In this document: positions 27,500 to 41,884 of the stretch, piece after piece
Numbering within the stretch: position 1 is the stretch's first letter
Layout: every line of letters begins with the position of its first letter
NCBI RefSeq assembly: GCF_041146395.1
Contig: NC_091008.1
Coordinates: 7,081,501 to 7,145,500 of the forward strand
Reading direction: 5' to 3'
DNA length: 64,000 nucleotides
Source of the DNA: Eulemur rufifrons
Taxonomy: Eukaryota > Chordata > Mammalia > Primates > Lemuridae
Notes under the pieces: model-generated
The model's database searches: none
What the model saw: the letters and a program-made list of their open reading frames with translations, nothing else
What the model was told of the DNA's origin: nothing
Made by a program: the position numbers and the translations under genes

Positions 27500-30280
27500 A
27501 TAAAGCTCGAACATCGCTTCCCTCGGTGTCTGACACACAGAAACCTCTCAAAAAAAAGTCTGTCATCGTTTTCATGACGGTGATTTACTTGCCACTGTCC
27601 TCTGTCCAGTTCTGAACGGCTGCACCTGCTCCGCCTCTTTTTCCTTTCCTAGAACGTGTCCCAAGGGCAGGACGAGAGACTGAGCATCCCCGGGGAGGTC
27701 ACCCTCCTTGGCTGGAAAAAGCAAACAGTAAGCGCCACTACAAAGCCTCGGGTCAACACCAGGCCGGACGCGCACCGTGACTGTTCAGGCGGAATTCAGA
27801 CGAGCCCTTGTGTGTTGTTGGGCATAATATATTAACGCCTGAATTTTTAACATCTGATCTCTCCCATTGACTCCAAAGCGAAATCACTGATGCAAATAAG
27901 TTTCTGAGAATTCGCTGAAAACGCTTTGCTTCTCAAGACAGCGTAAAGAGCAGGATGCTGATGAAGTAGCTGTGTTCTGCTAAAGGATACAGCTTATTAC
28001 TTTTAAAATTCTAAGTCCTTATTTATTTAGATTAAGGTCCCTAGCTGATATTATGTATCAACAACCACCGACTGAGAATCATTAATTTAGATTTCCATAA
28101 TTATGTTGAAGTTTTGCTTATCTCTTGATAAAGAAGAGTTGTAGCTAATCATTTCGTACACCAAGCTGAAGGTTTTGCTTGATGCCTCACTGAACATCTC
28201 CCCTCCCCTTCCCTCCCCCGGCCCCCCGACAGCGGCCAGGCAGACACACGGCACCACGTGACACTTACTAATTGAGCAACTTCTACAGTCACCCATCTGT
28301 GACAACACCACACACGAACCTAGCCCTTAACTCATTTATAAGAGCATAAACACAAATAGAGTCATCGTTCCATAAAAGTCAATTTTGATTTGAAGGTAAG
28401 TTAACAATATTAAAAATTGTTTTTGAAAGTTTTTGAAGTTAAATTCCATAGTTTTTGAAGTTAAAGAAGCCTTGTATCTAATTGAATACTAATGTTTAAA
28501 ATTACGTATTAGCTTTTAAGCTGGTACCGTGCTTTGTGTTGCGTGTATTATAATGAATAAAACAACAGTTCTTACCATCAAGAAATGTGTAATCTAGAAG
28601 TCAAGTCAGGTTATTACAAAATCACAGGATAAATCAACATTTTCCATGCCTTCCCTAAAATATACCAACTGACATCTACGCACTTCTCTAATGATCAAGT
28701 TGTACCTTTTACAAGAATTAGTTGTGTTCAGCAGCAAACCTAATTATGTCAGATGTACTTCTAATTGTGATTATATTAATTTAACTAAACTTATATAAAT
28801 CGATGAGATGGGAGAGTAAAAAAGCGTGTTGTTTCATTAAAGTGAAAACTCTTTAATGCTTTGAAACGCTTTGATAAAGTCAAGTTGCCAAAATGCTGCT
28901 GGTATATTGGGAGTCGAATAAGACCAATGTAAAAGATTAATTGTTCTAGAAAGATTCTGCCAACAAATCCCTTTGCAGTTTAAAAACATCAGTCCCTATT
29001 TTACAGCTGGTGTACAAATACGATTACAATAAACTGTGCCCGGCGCAAAGGACACCACGACCCAGAGGTGGAGAAGCGACGCGCCCGTGAGTCTGGCAGA
29101 GACGGCAGGAGGGGACCAGAGAAGGACAAGTGTGGGGGGAGGAGGCAGGTAGCTTGGTCTGGTTGCCACGAGGTTGCAGAGGACCGAGCAGCTCAAGAGA
29201 GAGTCAGGTGGTAAAAATGAGCATGAACTCAAGAGTAAGCAACGTAGAGGGGAAAGAGAGAAGTCAAAGCTGACTCAGATTCCGGACTTGGTTAACCGGT
29301 AGTGGAGCCATTTAAAGAAACGGGGATCAACAGGAAAGGAGCAGGTAGAGGGGAGGTGGTCAGTTCTGCCCAGCTCTACCTCATTCTATAGAAAAGGAAG
29401 CTAATTTCTAGAGAGTACGTCTTGTACCTTAAGTAACAGACCCAGGAGCGAAGTTCGAAGCTCCTGACCCTCGTCCCGGGCGATGCCTCCAGTCCTGTCT
29501 CCCTTCCACCCACACGGTGCAAGCCCTCACCACAGTGCAATCTCGGGGTTTATTCCAGACTGTTGCCAACCCCCCCAGGCATGATTATAAATGCTCTTCC
29601 ATCCCTCTCCATGCTGTTTTTCCTATTCGCCCTCAGACACCACCCAGAAAGGCTTGGGTTAGCATTGCGTTGAACCTTACTGACATAAGTTTCGCACGGT
29701 GAAATCTTCTATCTTTTAAAATCAGTTTTGGAGGAAATCGGACCCACAGAAAGACGACTGGAACAGGTTTTCTGTGAAGTGGGTTGAAAATAATTGCGTG
29801 TCAGGTGGGTTTTGGAGAGGAGCCAGCCAGGTATTGGGTGAGAGCCTGGAGGTGCAGACCCTCGGCGGCTCTGAGTTTGAAAGCTCAGACACTGGGGCAG
29901 GGAGATACTTCGTCCTCACTTGAAAGGCTTGTGATTTATCTCCTCTGATTGCTAATTGCTACAGAAAGTAGATGAGTGGATTTCAGAAACGGATTCAACA
30001 GAGCTTACCTGGCTTGAAAACCACTTAAGTGGCATTGGTTTGAATTTACGGGCTCCAACAGTGATCATGCTAAGAGCTTAATAACAGGTACTTTCTGGAA
30101 ACATCTTTACTTAAAGTCTTTAGCAGGAGAAGATGAGTGAAAGAGGGAAGATTCTAAGCCCTGAATTCAGTGGGAACTTGACTTGGTAAAGCCCTTCCGA
30201 TGTTCAGCTTTTTCTCTTGTGATTGTTCTATTATGGAGAATGCAACATTTTGGCTCGATGAGAAATACTGATTTTTTTTC
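27500..30280. other. ARHGEF38 intron 1, low-repeat block
   Basis: About 2.8 kb with only one weak MIR (29350-29480). AT-rich at 28320-28800 and purine-rich at 29040-29400. No exon signature seen. Confidence 0.55.
29350..29480 (-). repeat. MIR SINE, diverged
   Basis: 'agaaaaggaagctaatttct' and 'ttaagtaacagacccagg' fit an antisense MIR. Confidence 0.5.
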
Positions 30281-30284
30281 CATT

Positions 30285-30800
30285 TGTTCATTCATTCAAC
30301 AAACACGTACTGAGTGCTCATTGCACCGGGCATTGTTCTAGATCAGTGGCTCCTAACCTGGCGATTTTACTTCCCTCCCCGTAAGGGATATTTGGCAATG
30401 TCTGGGGTCATTTTTGGTTGTCACAACTGGAGAGAGGAAGCCACCGTCGCTTGTGGGTGGAGGCCAAGGACGCTGCTGCTGCTAATGTCCTACAAGGCAC
30501 AGAGGGAACCCTCCACGAAAAAGAATCTGATGTGTTTATTTATTTTACCGAAGAACCTTCTGTATTAATAGAAACGTGTACCCTCACATAGGTAGATCCT
30601 TACATACAAGGGCTCTTATTTCAGACCTTGGTGCCTTTCTTCACACCAATTCCCTGCTTGGGCCGATGCCTCAAGGCATTCATCCTATTGAGCAATTACT
30701 GAGCGCCTACTGTGTGCTGGGCTGCAGAGATGGAACAGTTAGCAAGAGGGATAGGGTCTCTTTCATGGAGTGTGGGAGGGGAGTGGGCGTCCATAATGGA
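30285..30800 (+). mobile_element. L2 fragments
   Basis: Two pieces: 'ttcattcattcaacaaacac' at the left, and 'gagcgcctactgtgtgctgg' with 'ctctttcatggagt' at the right. Confidence 0.65.
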
Positions 30801-30839
30801 TGATTAACAAGGAACAAGCATGTGTTATAATTTCAGTGC

Positions 30840-31195
30840 GGTGACGGTGACATTCAAGCGTCCTCCTCCCGTTCTGTGCCTGCCCCATCCCCACCTTTCC
30901 ATCTCTCAAAGACAGTGTCTGCTGATGGCCTCCTCCACCCGGTCCCCAATAGACCATTTCCTCCTTTTGTGGCCCCAGTGACCCTACCTCCACTTGCATT
31001 GGGCCACGTTGTCGCACCTGCTTGTTTACCTGTCTTATCTTCCCCGCCCAAACGCGAGCCTCTTTGGCGCAAAGGTCAGCCCCGTTTCCTTAACGACTTT
31101 GTAGTTGTGGTTCCCGGCACATGCTCTCTTTCTGTTCTTCATCGTGACCCCCCGAGACAAAGCATCTAACCTTCAGTAAATGCCGATTTTACCAA
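30840..31195 (+). mobile_element. Possible L2 3' end
   Basis: 'tttgtagttgtggttcccgg' and 'cttcagtaaatgccg' resemble an L2 3' end; borders uncertain. Confidence 0.45.
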
Positions 31196-31269
31196 ATGTG
31201 TGTGACTTTAAAATTTGCATTCTTCCCAATGAATCTATCACCGTGAGAAAAATTAACTTGGAAGACACA

Positions 31270-32427
<1,158 letters not shown>

Positions 32428-33008
32428 GCTCACAGTTGGATGTTATTAAGAGTCACATCTAAAGACTGTCGGAGGCCGGCACGTCTTTATGGCTTATGTG
32501 TTCTCTACACTCCTTGGGGATTTTCCTCAAGCACAACAGTTCTGGGAGGATAAGTTAACTCTGGAGTCTTTCCCTTCCACTTCCAAGACAGAATCCTACA
32601 GAGCACAGGAAAGCCACAAATCGAACGAAGCGTGTAAGAAGACTGAGGTCTTCTGCAAAATAACCAACACATATCTGCCATGTTTTGTAGCCATAGACTT
32701 AGTTTTTAGGTAAACTTAGAAAATGAGTAGCAAAAATTTGTGAGTAGCCAAAGTTATTTTCTATTTTTATTTTGCTAATGGAAAACCTGAACCAGAAATA
32801 TGCTCAATTAGTGAAACTCTGTAGAAACATTTTATTAGGGGTAAAGCAATGGGCTTTTCCGGAATTTCTAGAGGAGATCTCATTATCAAAGGACAAAAAA
32901 GAGTTGCAAAAGATGAATAAGATACAGAAATTTGGATTAATTTAGAGGGCAAGTCCTGTTTTATCATTGTGGTACCCGTTATTCCTAAAATCTAAAATAA
33001 ATACTATT

Positions 33009-33349
33009 GGCTGGGCGCAGTGGCTCACACCTGTAATCCTAGCACTCCGGGAAGCCAAGGCAGGAGGATCGCTCAAGATCAGGAGTTCAAGACCAGCCTG
33101 AGCAAGAGCGAGACCCCGTCTCTACTAAAAAAAATAGAAAGAAATTAGCTGGACAACTAAAACTATATAGAAAAAATTAGCCGGGCATGGTGGCACATGC
33201 CTGTAGTCCCAGCTACTCGGGAGGCTGAGGCAGGAGGATCGCTTGAGCCCAGGAGTTGGAGGTTGCTGTGAGCTAGGCTGACGCCATGGCACTCTAGCCC
33301 GGGCGACAGAGCGAGACTCTGTCTCCCCAAAAAAATAAATAAATAAAAT
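33009..33349 (+). repeat. Alu SINE, full length
   Basis: Complete dimer starting 'ggctgggcgcagtggc'. TSD about 'aaataaatactatt' before it and 'aaataagtactatt' after. It sits at the edge of a MIR. Confidence 0.94.
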
Positions 33350-33354
33350 AAAAT

Positions 33355-33600
33355 AAGTACTATTTATTGAGCACATACCAGCTAATACACTAGCTGTTTC
33401 ATGTAATTTTCTAATTTCATTCTCCCAATACTATGTGATAAGTATCATTAGTCCCACTGTCAAAGATGGGGAAATTAAAGCTTAGAAATTTAAAGTCATT
33501 TGCTCAAATTCTTACAGGTCGTAAGTTGAAGAGCCAGGATTGAAACCTAAATATGTACGCCTTTAAAATTTGCATTCTCTCCAATGTATCTATTGCCTTG
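33355..33600 (-). repeat. MIR SINE
   Basis: 'tttattgagcacataccagc', 'gatggggaaattaaagctta' and 'agagccaggattgaaacct' are antisense MIR. Confidence 0.78.
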
Positions 33601-34588
33601 AGAAAAATTAATTTCAAAGATCAAACAACACCCTCCCTTATTTTTTAAAAAAAAATCTTTAAAGAATAAGACTGCTGCTACACTTTAGTGCTGAGCTACT
33701 AGAAATTTTTTAATGCATTAATTCATAGTAATAATTTCTAATTTAAATGTGTTTAACTTAATTAGTTTGCATGACCAAATCTAAGCTCATTTTTTTAGGA
33801 AAGAGATCTGCTATGGGCAAGCACGACTCACTGGTCTTTCTAACCTCATCATAGTTTTTAAGTCCAAAATGACAGCTCACAGTGAGAATCCAAACACACA
33901 TTGTGCTAAGAAGCAGGAGAGGCGGGTTCTGGAGGATCATGTAACAAGTACCGCAGCGAGACTCAAACCTCCGCCCAATATCAACATCACATGAAGTTTT
34001 ACAAGGACAGACGACCTTCGGGAGACAGGGAGGGAAAACAGAGAGGTAGGTGGGAAGGGATAGAAATTCAGGACCCGAATCGGGACACTCTATGAGAATT
34101 GGGCCAAAGTATCTTAAGGCCATTGCAAAATAAACCGAAGTTATTTCCTCAAAAGTCATTTCAACATGAGCGTGCTAAACATTTCTTACCCTGTTTGGGA
34201 GTTCTTTGATTCACTCTAAGGGAATGATCCCCGAAGTGATTTTTTTCTGTAAATCCTGTTCTATCATCCCACTGGCTATCACTTTCCTTATTTTGCACGA
34301 ACATGATTAGAGTTTCTCATGCACTCTCAGAGATAAGCCCAGGGTCAGTTCAGTACAATCGCCTAGATAGACCTCACGGTGTGGCATCTCCCACCTAAGT
34401 ATTTTGTTAGGTTTCTGAATCATTTGCTTTCTGGTGCTTCCCACTTCTTAAATGAGGTAGGGAAGGGAGAAGATAGAAGAAAAATATTACCCTCACCAGA
34501 AAAAAAAAAAAAAAAAACCCAGCAATATTAAGAGTAACTCAGAACTATTGAATTATATAATAAATTTTTTTCCTATGATTTACAAGTC

Positions 34589-34589
34589 G

Positions 34590-34616
<27 letters not shown>
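34589..34616. repeat. (GT)n microsatellite
   Basis: A pure run of about 14 GT units in intron 1, roughly 120 bp 3' of ARHGEF38 exon 1 on the gene strand. Confidence 0.93.
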
Positions 34617-34620
<4 letters not shown>

Positions 34621-34736
34621 AGAGGTGTATTTGATTTCCTTCTCTGCCTTGAGTATTATTTTTATGCAGATGGAAGAGCAGCAGAAACAGAGCTGGGAGC
34701 GTGGTCACATGGGACAGTGGGTCTCTGTTCGGTTAC

Positions 34737-34932
34737 CTTGTAATTTCTGGTTGTATTCGGTCCTGTCCGACTGGCTCCTCCTCAAGGCACCAGAGTGGTC
34801 CCCAGGGACACTGCTGTCCACCACAGTGTCCGTCTTCCTTCTCTCCAGCATGTAGAGTCTGGGCCTCAGGAAGGCCAGGTTCTTTCTCTTGGTGCCCATG
34901 TTTTCTTTCCCAGGGGTGTCCCTGGGCTCCAT
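34737..34932 (-). CDS. ARHGEF38: ARHGEF38 coding exon 1 (Rho guanine nucleotide exchange factor 38, N-terminus)
   Basis: The exon encodes 65 complete residues, MEPRDTPGKENM to RTEYNQKLQ, plus the first base of the next codon. It matches the human ARHGEF38 N-terminus as I recall it, including NLAFLR, LYMLERRKTDTVV and RRSQSDRTEYNQKLQ. This part is a basic, serine-rich tail before the DH domain with no membrane segment or signal peptide. The donor reads CAAG/GTAACC. The split codon (G + AA from exon 2) restores LQEKM exactly. The ATG at 34932 was chosen because the frame upstream has no further ATG and the human protein starts here; position -3 is C and +4 is G, so the Kozak context is only moderate. 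The three bases before the ATG are CAG after a pyrimidine-rich run, so an upstream non-coding exon is possible. Strand is opposite to PPA2. Confidence 0.95.
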
Positions 34933-35600
34933 CTGAGGCAGGGACAAGCTCCGGGGGCTGCAGGTGACGGCTGGTCGCTAAGGAGCCCCAGGCTGAGGGC
35001 TACAAAAGCCGCTCGAGTGACCAGTTTAACTGCCCCTTTCTACCTGCACGGCTTCGCTCCGGGCTTACCTGGCTGTGACTGCCACCTCTCTGGGAGTCCC
35101 AGAGCCCCACCCCTATGAGGTCATTCTTGTTCATACCTGGAATCCAACGGGGGGAAGCTGCCACCTGTCACCTGAGAGACTTGCAGCACAGAGCTAGGCA
35201 AAGCAGGGACTGCGCTGTCACATGCTGCTGGAGCAAACAAAAATGCCATTGTGTGGGGCGAGGGCTGGGGGTTGGGGGGAAAGGGAAGCGAGCAAGGCAG
35301 GTAGGACACGTCGGCACAGCCTGCAGCCTGTGGGCTCCCTGTGTGCCGATGGGCGTGTGCGGGTGCAGCGGGGACACTGCCTTGCGGTCTGGCGCCTGCA
35401 GGCTTCCGTGTGGCCTTTGGCTGGAGCCACTCACCTGTGACCCTCAGCGTCAGCAGTGCAAGGCTGTGAGAATTTGCATTTGCATCACCAGCGTCATTTT
35501 TCATGATTACTGCGTGCACTCAGAGCGATGCACCCACCTTCAAACAGCAAACTTGCAGAGATTATTTACTAAAAACATGCTTGCCAAACCCTGATGCACA
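34933..35600 (-). promoter_or_regulatory. ARHGEF38 5' flank / probable 5' UTR and promoter region
   Basis: This sequence lies directly upstream of the ARHGEF38 start codon. It is richer in G+C than the surrounding introns but does not look like a full CpG island. I see no TATA box on the minus strand that would fix a start site. Two overlapping POU octamers (ATTTGCAT at 35472-35479 and 35478-35485, reading ATGCAAAT on the gene strand) lie about 540 bp before the ATG. The transcription start cannot be placed from sequence alone. The boundary given is approximate. Confidence 0.4.
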
Positions 35601-36889
35601 TTCCCGGGAAAATGAGGGTTCGCGTCCAGAGTGAGCCGGCGGCGGCAGGCGAAGGCAGCGGGAGGGGAGCGAGAGCCCTTCCGGATGGATCTCTCACCTG
35701 CCACACCGCCCTGGCCTGACATCACCCCTGTCGTGATCCCGCCCTGGCCTGCCATGTTCCTGTCCTTAGGAAGATGAGCACCGCGTCAGGGTTTGATTTC
35801 TGTAAGACGCTGTCCCGGTCACCTGCCAGGAAAGGACAGCCCACCCTGGGGGCCCAGAGAAGGGAAAAGGTTTGAGAGGCCAATGGAAAGTGGGAAGGAC
35901 AGGGGTGAGGGTGGGGAGAGAGAAGGGCAAGCAATCGTGCGCCTTTCGTTAATGTTTTTGAAGTTGTTTTTCCTGTATTTGCTGCCATCTCTCGAGGGGG
36001 AAGTTCTCAGAAGCTCTGGGAATGCCCTGAGTGTCTGTTTGCCCTCGGTAAACAAGAGAGAGACCCTGAGGAGGGAAATAGAGTCTCTTCCACCCTAAAG
36101 GACCACGCAGACTCCCCTCTGTGCTGCCCATCCTGAGTCTTGCTTAACCCCTGTTCGACAAGATTTATACGTGAGGAAGAAGAGACAAAAACCATTTCCC
36201 CAACTCAGGATGTGTGGACTGAATACGATTTGCATAATTATCTTAAAAGATAAAGGACAAATCTTCACTCGCTATAGAGAGTGAAGATTTGGCATATCGA
36301 ATGGCTTTTATTTAATATAATTGATAGTCTTTTTTTTAACAAACCTTCCCAAATGCATTTAACAGCCACTTTCAAAGGCATATTTACCTCTAAGATGTAA
36401 AAAGAGCTTTTTTGATGTATGTTAAAAAAAACTCTCAATTGTTTTCTAATATATATGTATATATGCATGCAGGCGTATATATACACATATATATATTTTT
36501 CACCTAGTAACTACCAGAGGTATATTATTTAGAGCACCACTGCAAAAATCGCACAGTTAAAACTACAGAATTTATGGGAAATAAGAGGTTTAGGGACATA
36601 GCACTCAGAAACTTTGTCGGCGGCCCATAAAAAACAGATGGAAAGCTAATAAAAATGGCAGCATGGTTTTACACGTGATAGATGTTTAAGAAATACCTAA
36701 ATACTACAGTAAATACGACCCTTTATCTTGAGAAAGACCTGGCTTTTGCTTGTGGAAGGGCCTCAGGCCACAGCTTATGGGTTATTTCGAAATGGGGGGA
36801 GCAGCTTTATTGAGATCTGAGGGACGTGTACAACACGAGATGCGGGTGGGGGTAGCTCATGACGCAGGCGGTAAACTGAGGCCGCTGGT
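35600..36889. other. Intergenic sequence upstream of ARHGEF38
   Basis: Short frames on both strands at 35700-36200 lack homology. 36440-36500 is an AT-rich (TATA)n-like stretch. No gene recognised. Confidence 0.55.
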
Positions 36890-37174
36890 AGATAGTGTCT
36901 TCGTCCATTTCACGGTGCTGTAAAGGAAATATCCCAGACTGAGTAATTTACAAACCAAAGAGTTTATTTGGCCCATGGTTCTGCAGGCTGTGCGGGAAGC
37001 CTGGTGCGTCTGCTTCTGGCGGGGGCTTCCGGGGGAAGGTGCGAGGGGGACAGGTGTGTCCCACGGTGGGAGAAGGGGCAGGAGAGGAAGGAGGTGGCGC
37101 CTCCTGAGGAATCTGCTCCCGTCACCCGGACGCCTCCCTCCTCGCCCCACCTCCAACACTGGGGATCAGATCTT
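36890..37174 (-). mobile_element. MaLR-type LTR, antisense, left part
   Basis: 'gtctt..tccatttcacggtgctg', 'agtaatttac', 'gtttatttggcccatggttc' and 'cacctccaacactggggatc' fit an MST/MLT-class MaLR LTR read backwards. It is an old solitary LTR with no viral gene. The remainder follows at 37950. Confidence 0.75.
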
Positions 37175-37949
<775 letters not shown>

Positions 37950-38030
37950 TGGGGATCAAATCTTAACGTGAGATGTGCAGGATTCAAACATCCAAACCAT
38001 CTCAGTGAGTATCTGTGTATCTGGACATAT
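37950..38030 (-). mobile_element. MaLR-type LTR, antisense, right part
   Basis: Continues the LTR after the nested L1 and Alu ('cttaacgtgagatgtgcagg', 'aacatccaaaccatctcag'). Confidence 0.72.
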
Positions 38031-38313
38031 CTGAGCATAGCAAAGGGGTGGTGAAAATACAGTGTTACCATCTTACGGGGCCACCGTGGTCTATGCGGTC
38101 TGTCGTTGACTGAAACATTGTTACGCAGCATGGCTGTATTTTTTACTTTGGCCAGTTCTGAAGATACATAGCATGGCTACTGTGAGTTCAGTGGTAAATA
38201 GATATTTCATTTATTCACAATAGTTTCTGTGTAAACTTTAAAAATAATAAATACTTTCAAAACTAGTTTTTATTCAATCGATGAATGAGGCAGACACTGT
38301 CAGTTGCTAACTC

Positions 38314-38656
38314 AGGCTTTTTTTTTTTCTTTTTTTTGAGACAGAGTCTCGCTCTGTCGCCCGGGCTAGAGTGCCGTGGCATCAGCCTAGCTCACAGCAA
38401 CCTCCAACTCCTGGGCTCAAGCGATCCTCTTGCCTCAGCCTCCCGAGTAGCTGGGACTACAGGCATGCGCCGACATGCCTGGCTAATTTTTTTTTCTATA
38501 TATATTTTTAGCTGTCCAAATAATTTCTTTCCATTTTTAGTAGAGACGGGGTCTCGTTCTTGCTCAGGCTGGTCTCAAACTCCTGACCTCGAGCGATCCT
38601 CCTGCCTCGGCCTCCCAGAGTGCTGGGATTACAGGCGTGAGCCACTGAGGCCGGCC
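38314..38656 (-). repeat. Alu SINE, full length
   Basis: Antisense complete dimer in the intergenic region, ending 'ctgaggccggcc'. Confidence 0.95.
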
Positions 38657-38659
38657 CCG

Positions 38660-39219
38660 TTTCCATCCCCTGTAAAATGTAGTGGAGAGTTGGTCATTTG
38701 TGCTATTCATCGAATATTTTTGGGTCTCCATTTAGGCACATGGAAATACTACACTGCCCTGCACCCTTTCAATTTATGCATGACCATATAACTAGCTTTG
38801 GCCAAAGAAATTAATTGAAAGTGACATATGTCACTTTAGGGGAAAGTATTAAGAACAGGGTGTATGTTTTTCTGTGCCTTTCTTTCCTTTGTCCAAGGGA
38901 CTGACAAAATTCCAGGCTCTGGCTGCTCCACTAGGATGACTCCTGGAATGTGGGTGACTCGGAGCAGAGCCCTCAGACACCCCATAATGACCGTGAAGTC
39001 TGACCATGAAAGAATCCTTTGTTACTTTAGGCTACTGAGATTTTGGGCTTTTCATTACTATAGCATGACCTAGACCATACTTATTAATGCGGGGTATCGA
39101 TTCAATGATACATAAATCCTTTTCAGGTCTAGCAGTATGTGATTTCAGGATTCTACAACCCAGGGTGCTACCGGGTTGTAAAACTCACAATTCCAAAACG
39201 GAAGTCACGGGAACTGGAT

Positions 39220-39220
<1 letters not shown>
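38660..39220. other. Intergenic, nothing recognised
   Basis: No repeat family or coding signal that I can support. Confidence 0.5.
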
Positions 39221-40265
<1,045 letters not shown>

Positions 40266-40394
40266 GTTGATCACCTGGCAGGTTTTCAAAAGGAGTTTCA
40301 GTAACGTGGCAGAAGTGGAACCCAGAAGGGAAGGGATTTCATTAAAGGAGGTAAGAACTTTGAAACACGTGGGAATAACACTTCTGTGAACATT

Positions 40395-40570
40395 TGCAAT
40401 AATTTGTTATTATTCAGCCATTGCTCTATGTAAGGATTATACCAAGGTGAAATAGTAAGAAAGGTATAATACTACAAATACAGAAACAGGTTCAGAGAAG
40501 TTAAGTAATTTGCCCAAGATCACACAGGTAGTAAATGACAAAGTAAGCACGCGAACTCAGGCCCCTGTTG
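40395..40570 (-). repeat. MIR SINE
   Basis: 'agttaagtaatttgcccaag' and 'atcacacaggtagtaaatga' are antisense MIR. Confidence 0.78.
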
Positions 40571-40779
40571 CAGGGAAGCCTGCGGGCTGAGCCGCTCTGC
40601 CCCACGCCGAGTGTCCAGCGAGCTGTCTGCTCCACAGCAAGTGGGCAACAAATGGACTTTTCTTTTCTCCGCTAAATACACCTAGGAACGATCCCCCCTT
40701 ACCTTTCCTTTACCCTTTGCGATGAGTTCAAGGGATTTGAAACATTATCGAACATCTCAAGTAATGTTCACGCACAGTT

Positions 40780-41005
40780 CAACTTGAAGGATTCCTGCAA
40801 GCATTCTCCCTGTCTCTGGTGTCTCTCTACTCCAATTCCTCCTGCCCGATGCCTCTCGAGTTTCTTTCCTAAAGTACAAATCCGATCGTGTCATTCTCCA
40901 GATTAAAAAAAAAAGCTTGATGGATTATTTCCCACTGCAGGTAGAAAGAAACCCCAATGTTCTTTAGGCCTCAGACTTTCAGCTTTCATTTTCAGTGACT
41001 CACCG
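40780..41005 (+). mobile_element. L2 fragment
   Basis: 'aagtacaaatccgatcgtgt' and 'tttcccactgcaggtagaaa' match the L2 interior. Confidence 0.65.
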
Positions 41006-41009
41006 TTCT

Positions 41010-41550
41010 AGGTATTAATCGCTGAATAACAAATCGGAAATAACACAACTTAGGTGCTTAAAGCAATGATTATCTTTGTCTTAGCGCTCCCAGTTTCCGT
41101 GGGTCAGGGGTTTGGGGAAAGGCTCAGCTAGGCGGTTGCAACGTGGGTCTTTCACGTGGTTCTTGGCAGAGACTGGCTGGAGCTGGAGCAGCTGTTGATG
41201 GATCAGGAACCTTCTTCTTGTAATTTCAGGGTCTCTCCCTTTAATCTCTCCCTGGGACCTAGTTTGGGCCTCCTCCATAGCAGAGCGTCTAGAGGGATGT
41301 CGGACACTTAGAATAGTGGCTCAGGTCTCCAAAAAGGAGCATCCTAGGAGACAGGCAGGTGGTCTGTCATGTTTTATGACCTATCCTGTGAAGACACATG
41401 TCATCACTTCCACCCTGGTCCCAAAGCCACCTTCTCCATGGGAACATAGATCCCACCTTCCCAACGAGAAGAGTATCAAAATCACATTACAGGGAGGGCA
41501 TATGGGATGGGAGAAATTGCCAAGGCTATCTTTGGAAAATGCAATCTGAC
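41010..41550. mobile_element. Old interspersed repeat, second copy of the same type
   Basis: 'gctgaataacaaatcgg', 'caacttaggtgcttaaagc' and 'tatgacctatcctgtgaaga' match the same old family in a longer copy. Confidence 0.5.
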
Positions 41551-41594
41551 TGACGTACTCATTATATTCCCTGTATTCTCTTTTCTTTTTGAGA

Positions 41595-41880
41595 TGGGTT
41601 TTATTCACGCTGTTGCTTGTGCATGGAATTGCCTCCTCCCTCTTGGTGACATCCTACACGTCATTCAAGATATAGCTTGAATGTCCCCTCCTCGGTGACA
41701 TTTTCCTCCTGTCCCCTGAGAACAGTTGCTCCCTCCCGCCTCTGAAATTACAGATCCGCTTCCCTCTGTCATAGCAGAGGGAGCTTTGTCTATTCAGTGA
41801 CGCCAGTTAGATTGTGAGCCCAAGACCTTTGCCTCTGAAACCCTCGTGACTGGCGATTTGAGATCAATAAATGTTTGTCG
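41595..41880 (+). mobile_element. L2 3' end
   Basis: 'gcatggaattgcctcctccc', 'agattgtgagcccaagacc' and 'gatcaataaatgtttgtcg' make a clear L2 3' end. Confidence 0.75.
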
Positions 41881-41884
41881 TTGT

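Noticed and set aside
33758..34159. Open frame of 133 codons on the minus strand in ARHGEF38 intron 1
   Set aside because: No start context, no splice sites at similarity borders and no recognised homology; Cys/Pro-rich text looks like chance.
35115..35594. Open frames of 159 (+) and 132 (-) codons upstream of ARHGEF38
   Set aside because: Both strands are open at once in G+C-richer promoter sequence; neither product resembles a known protein.
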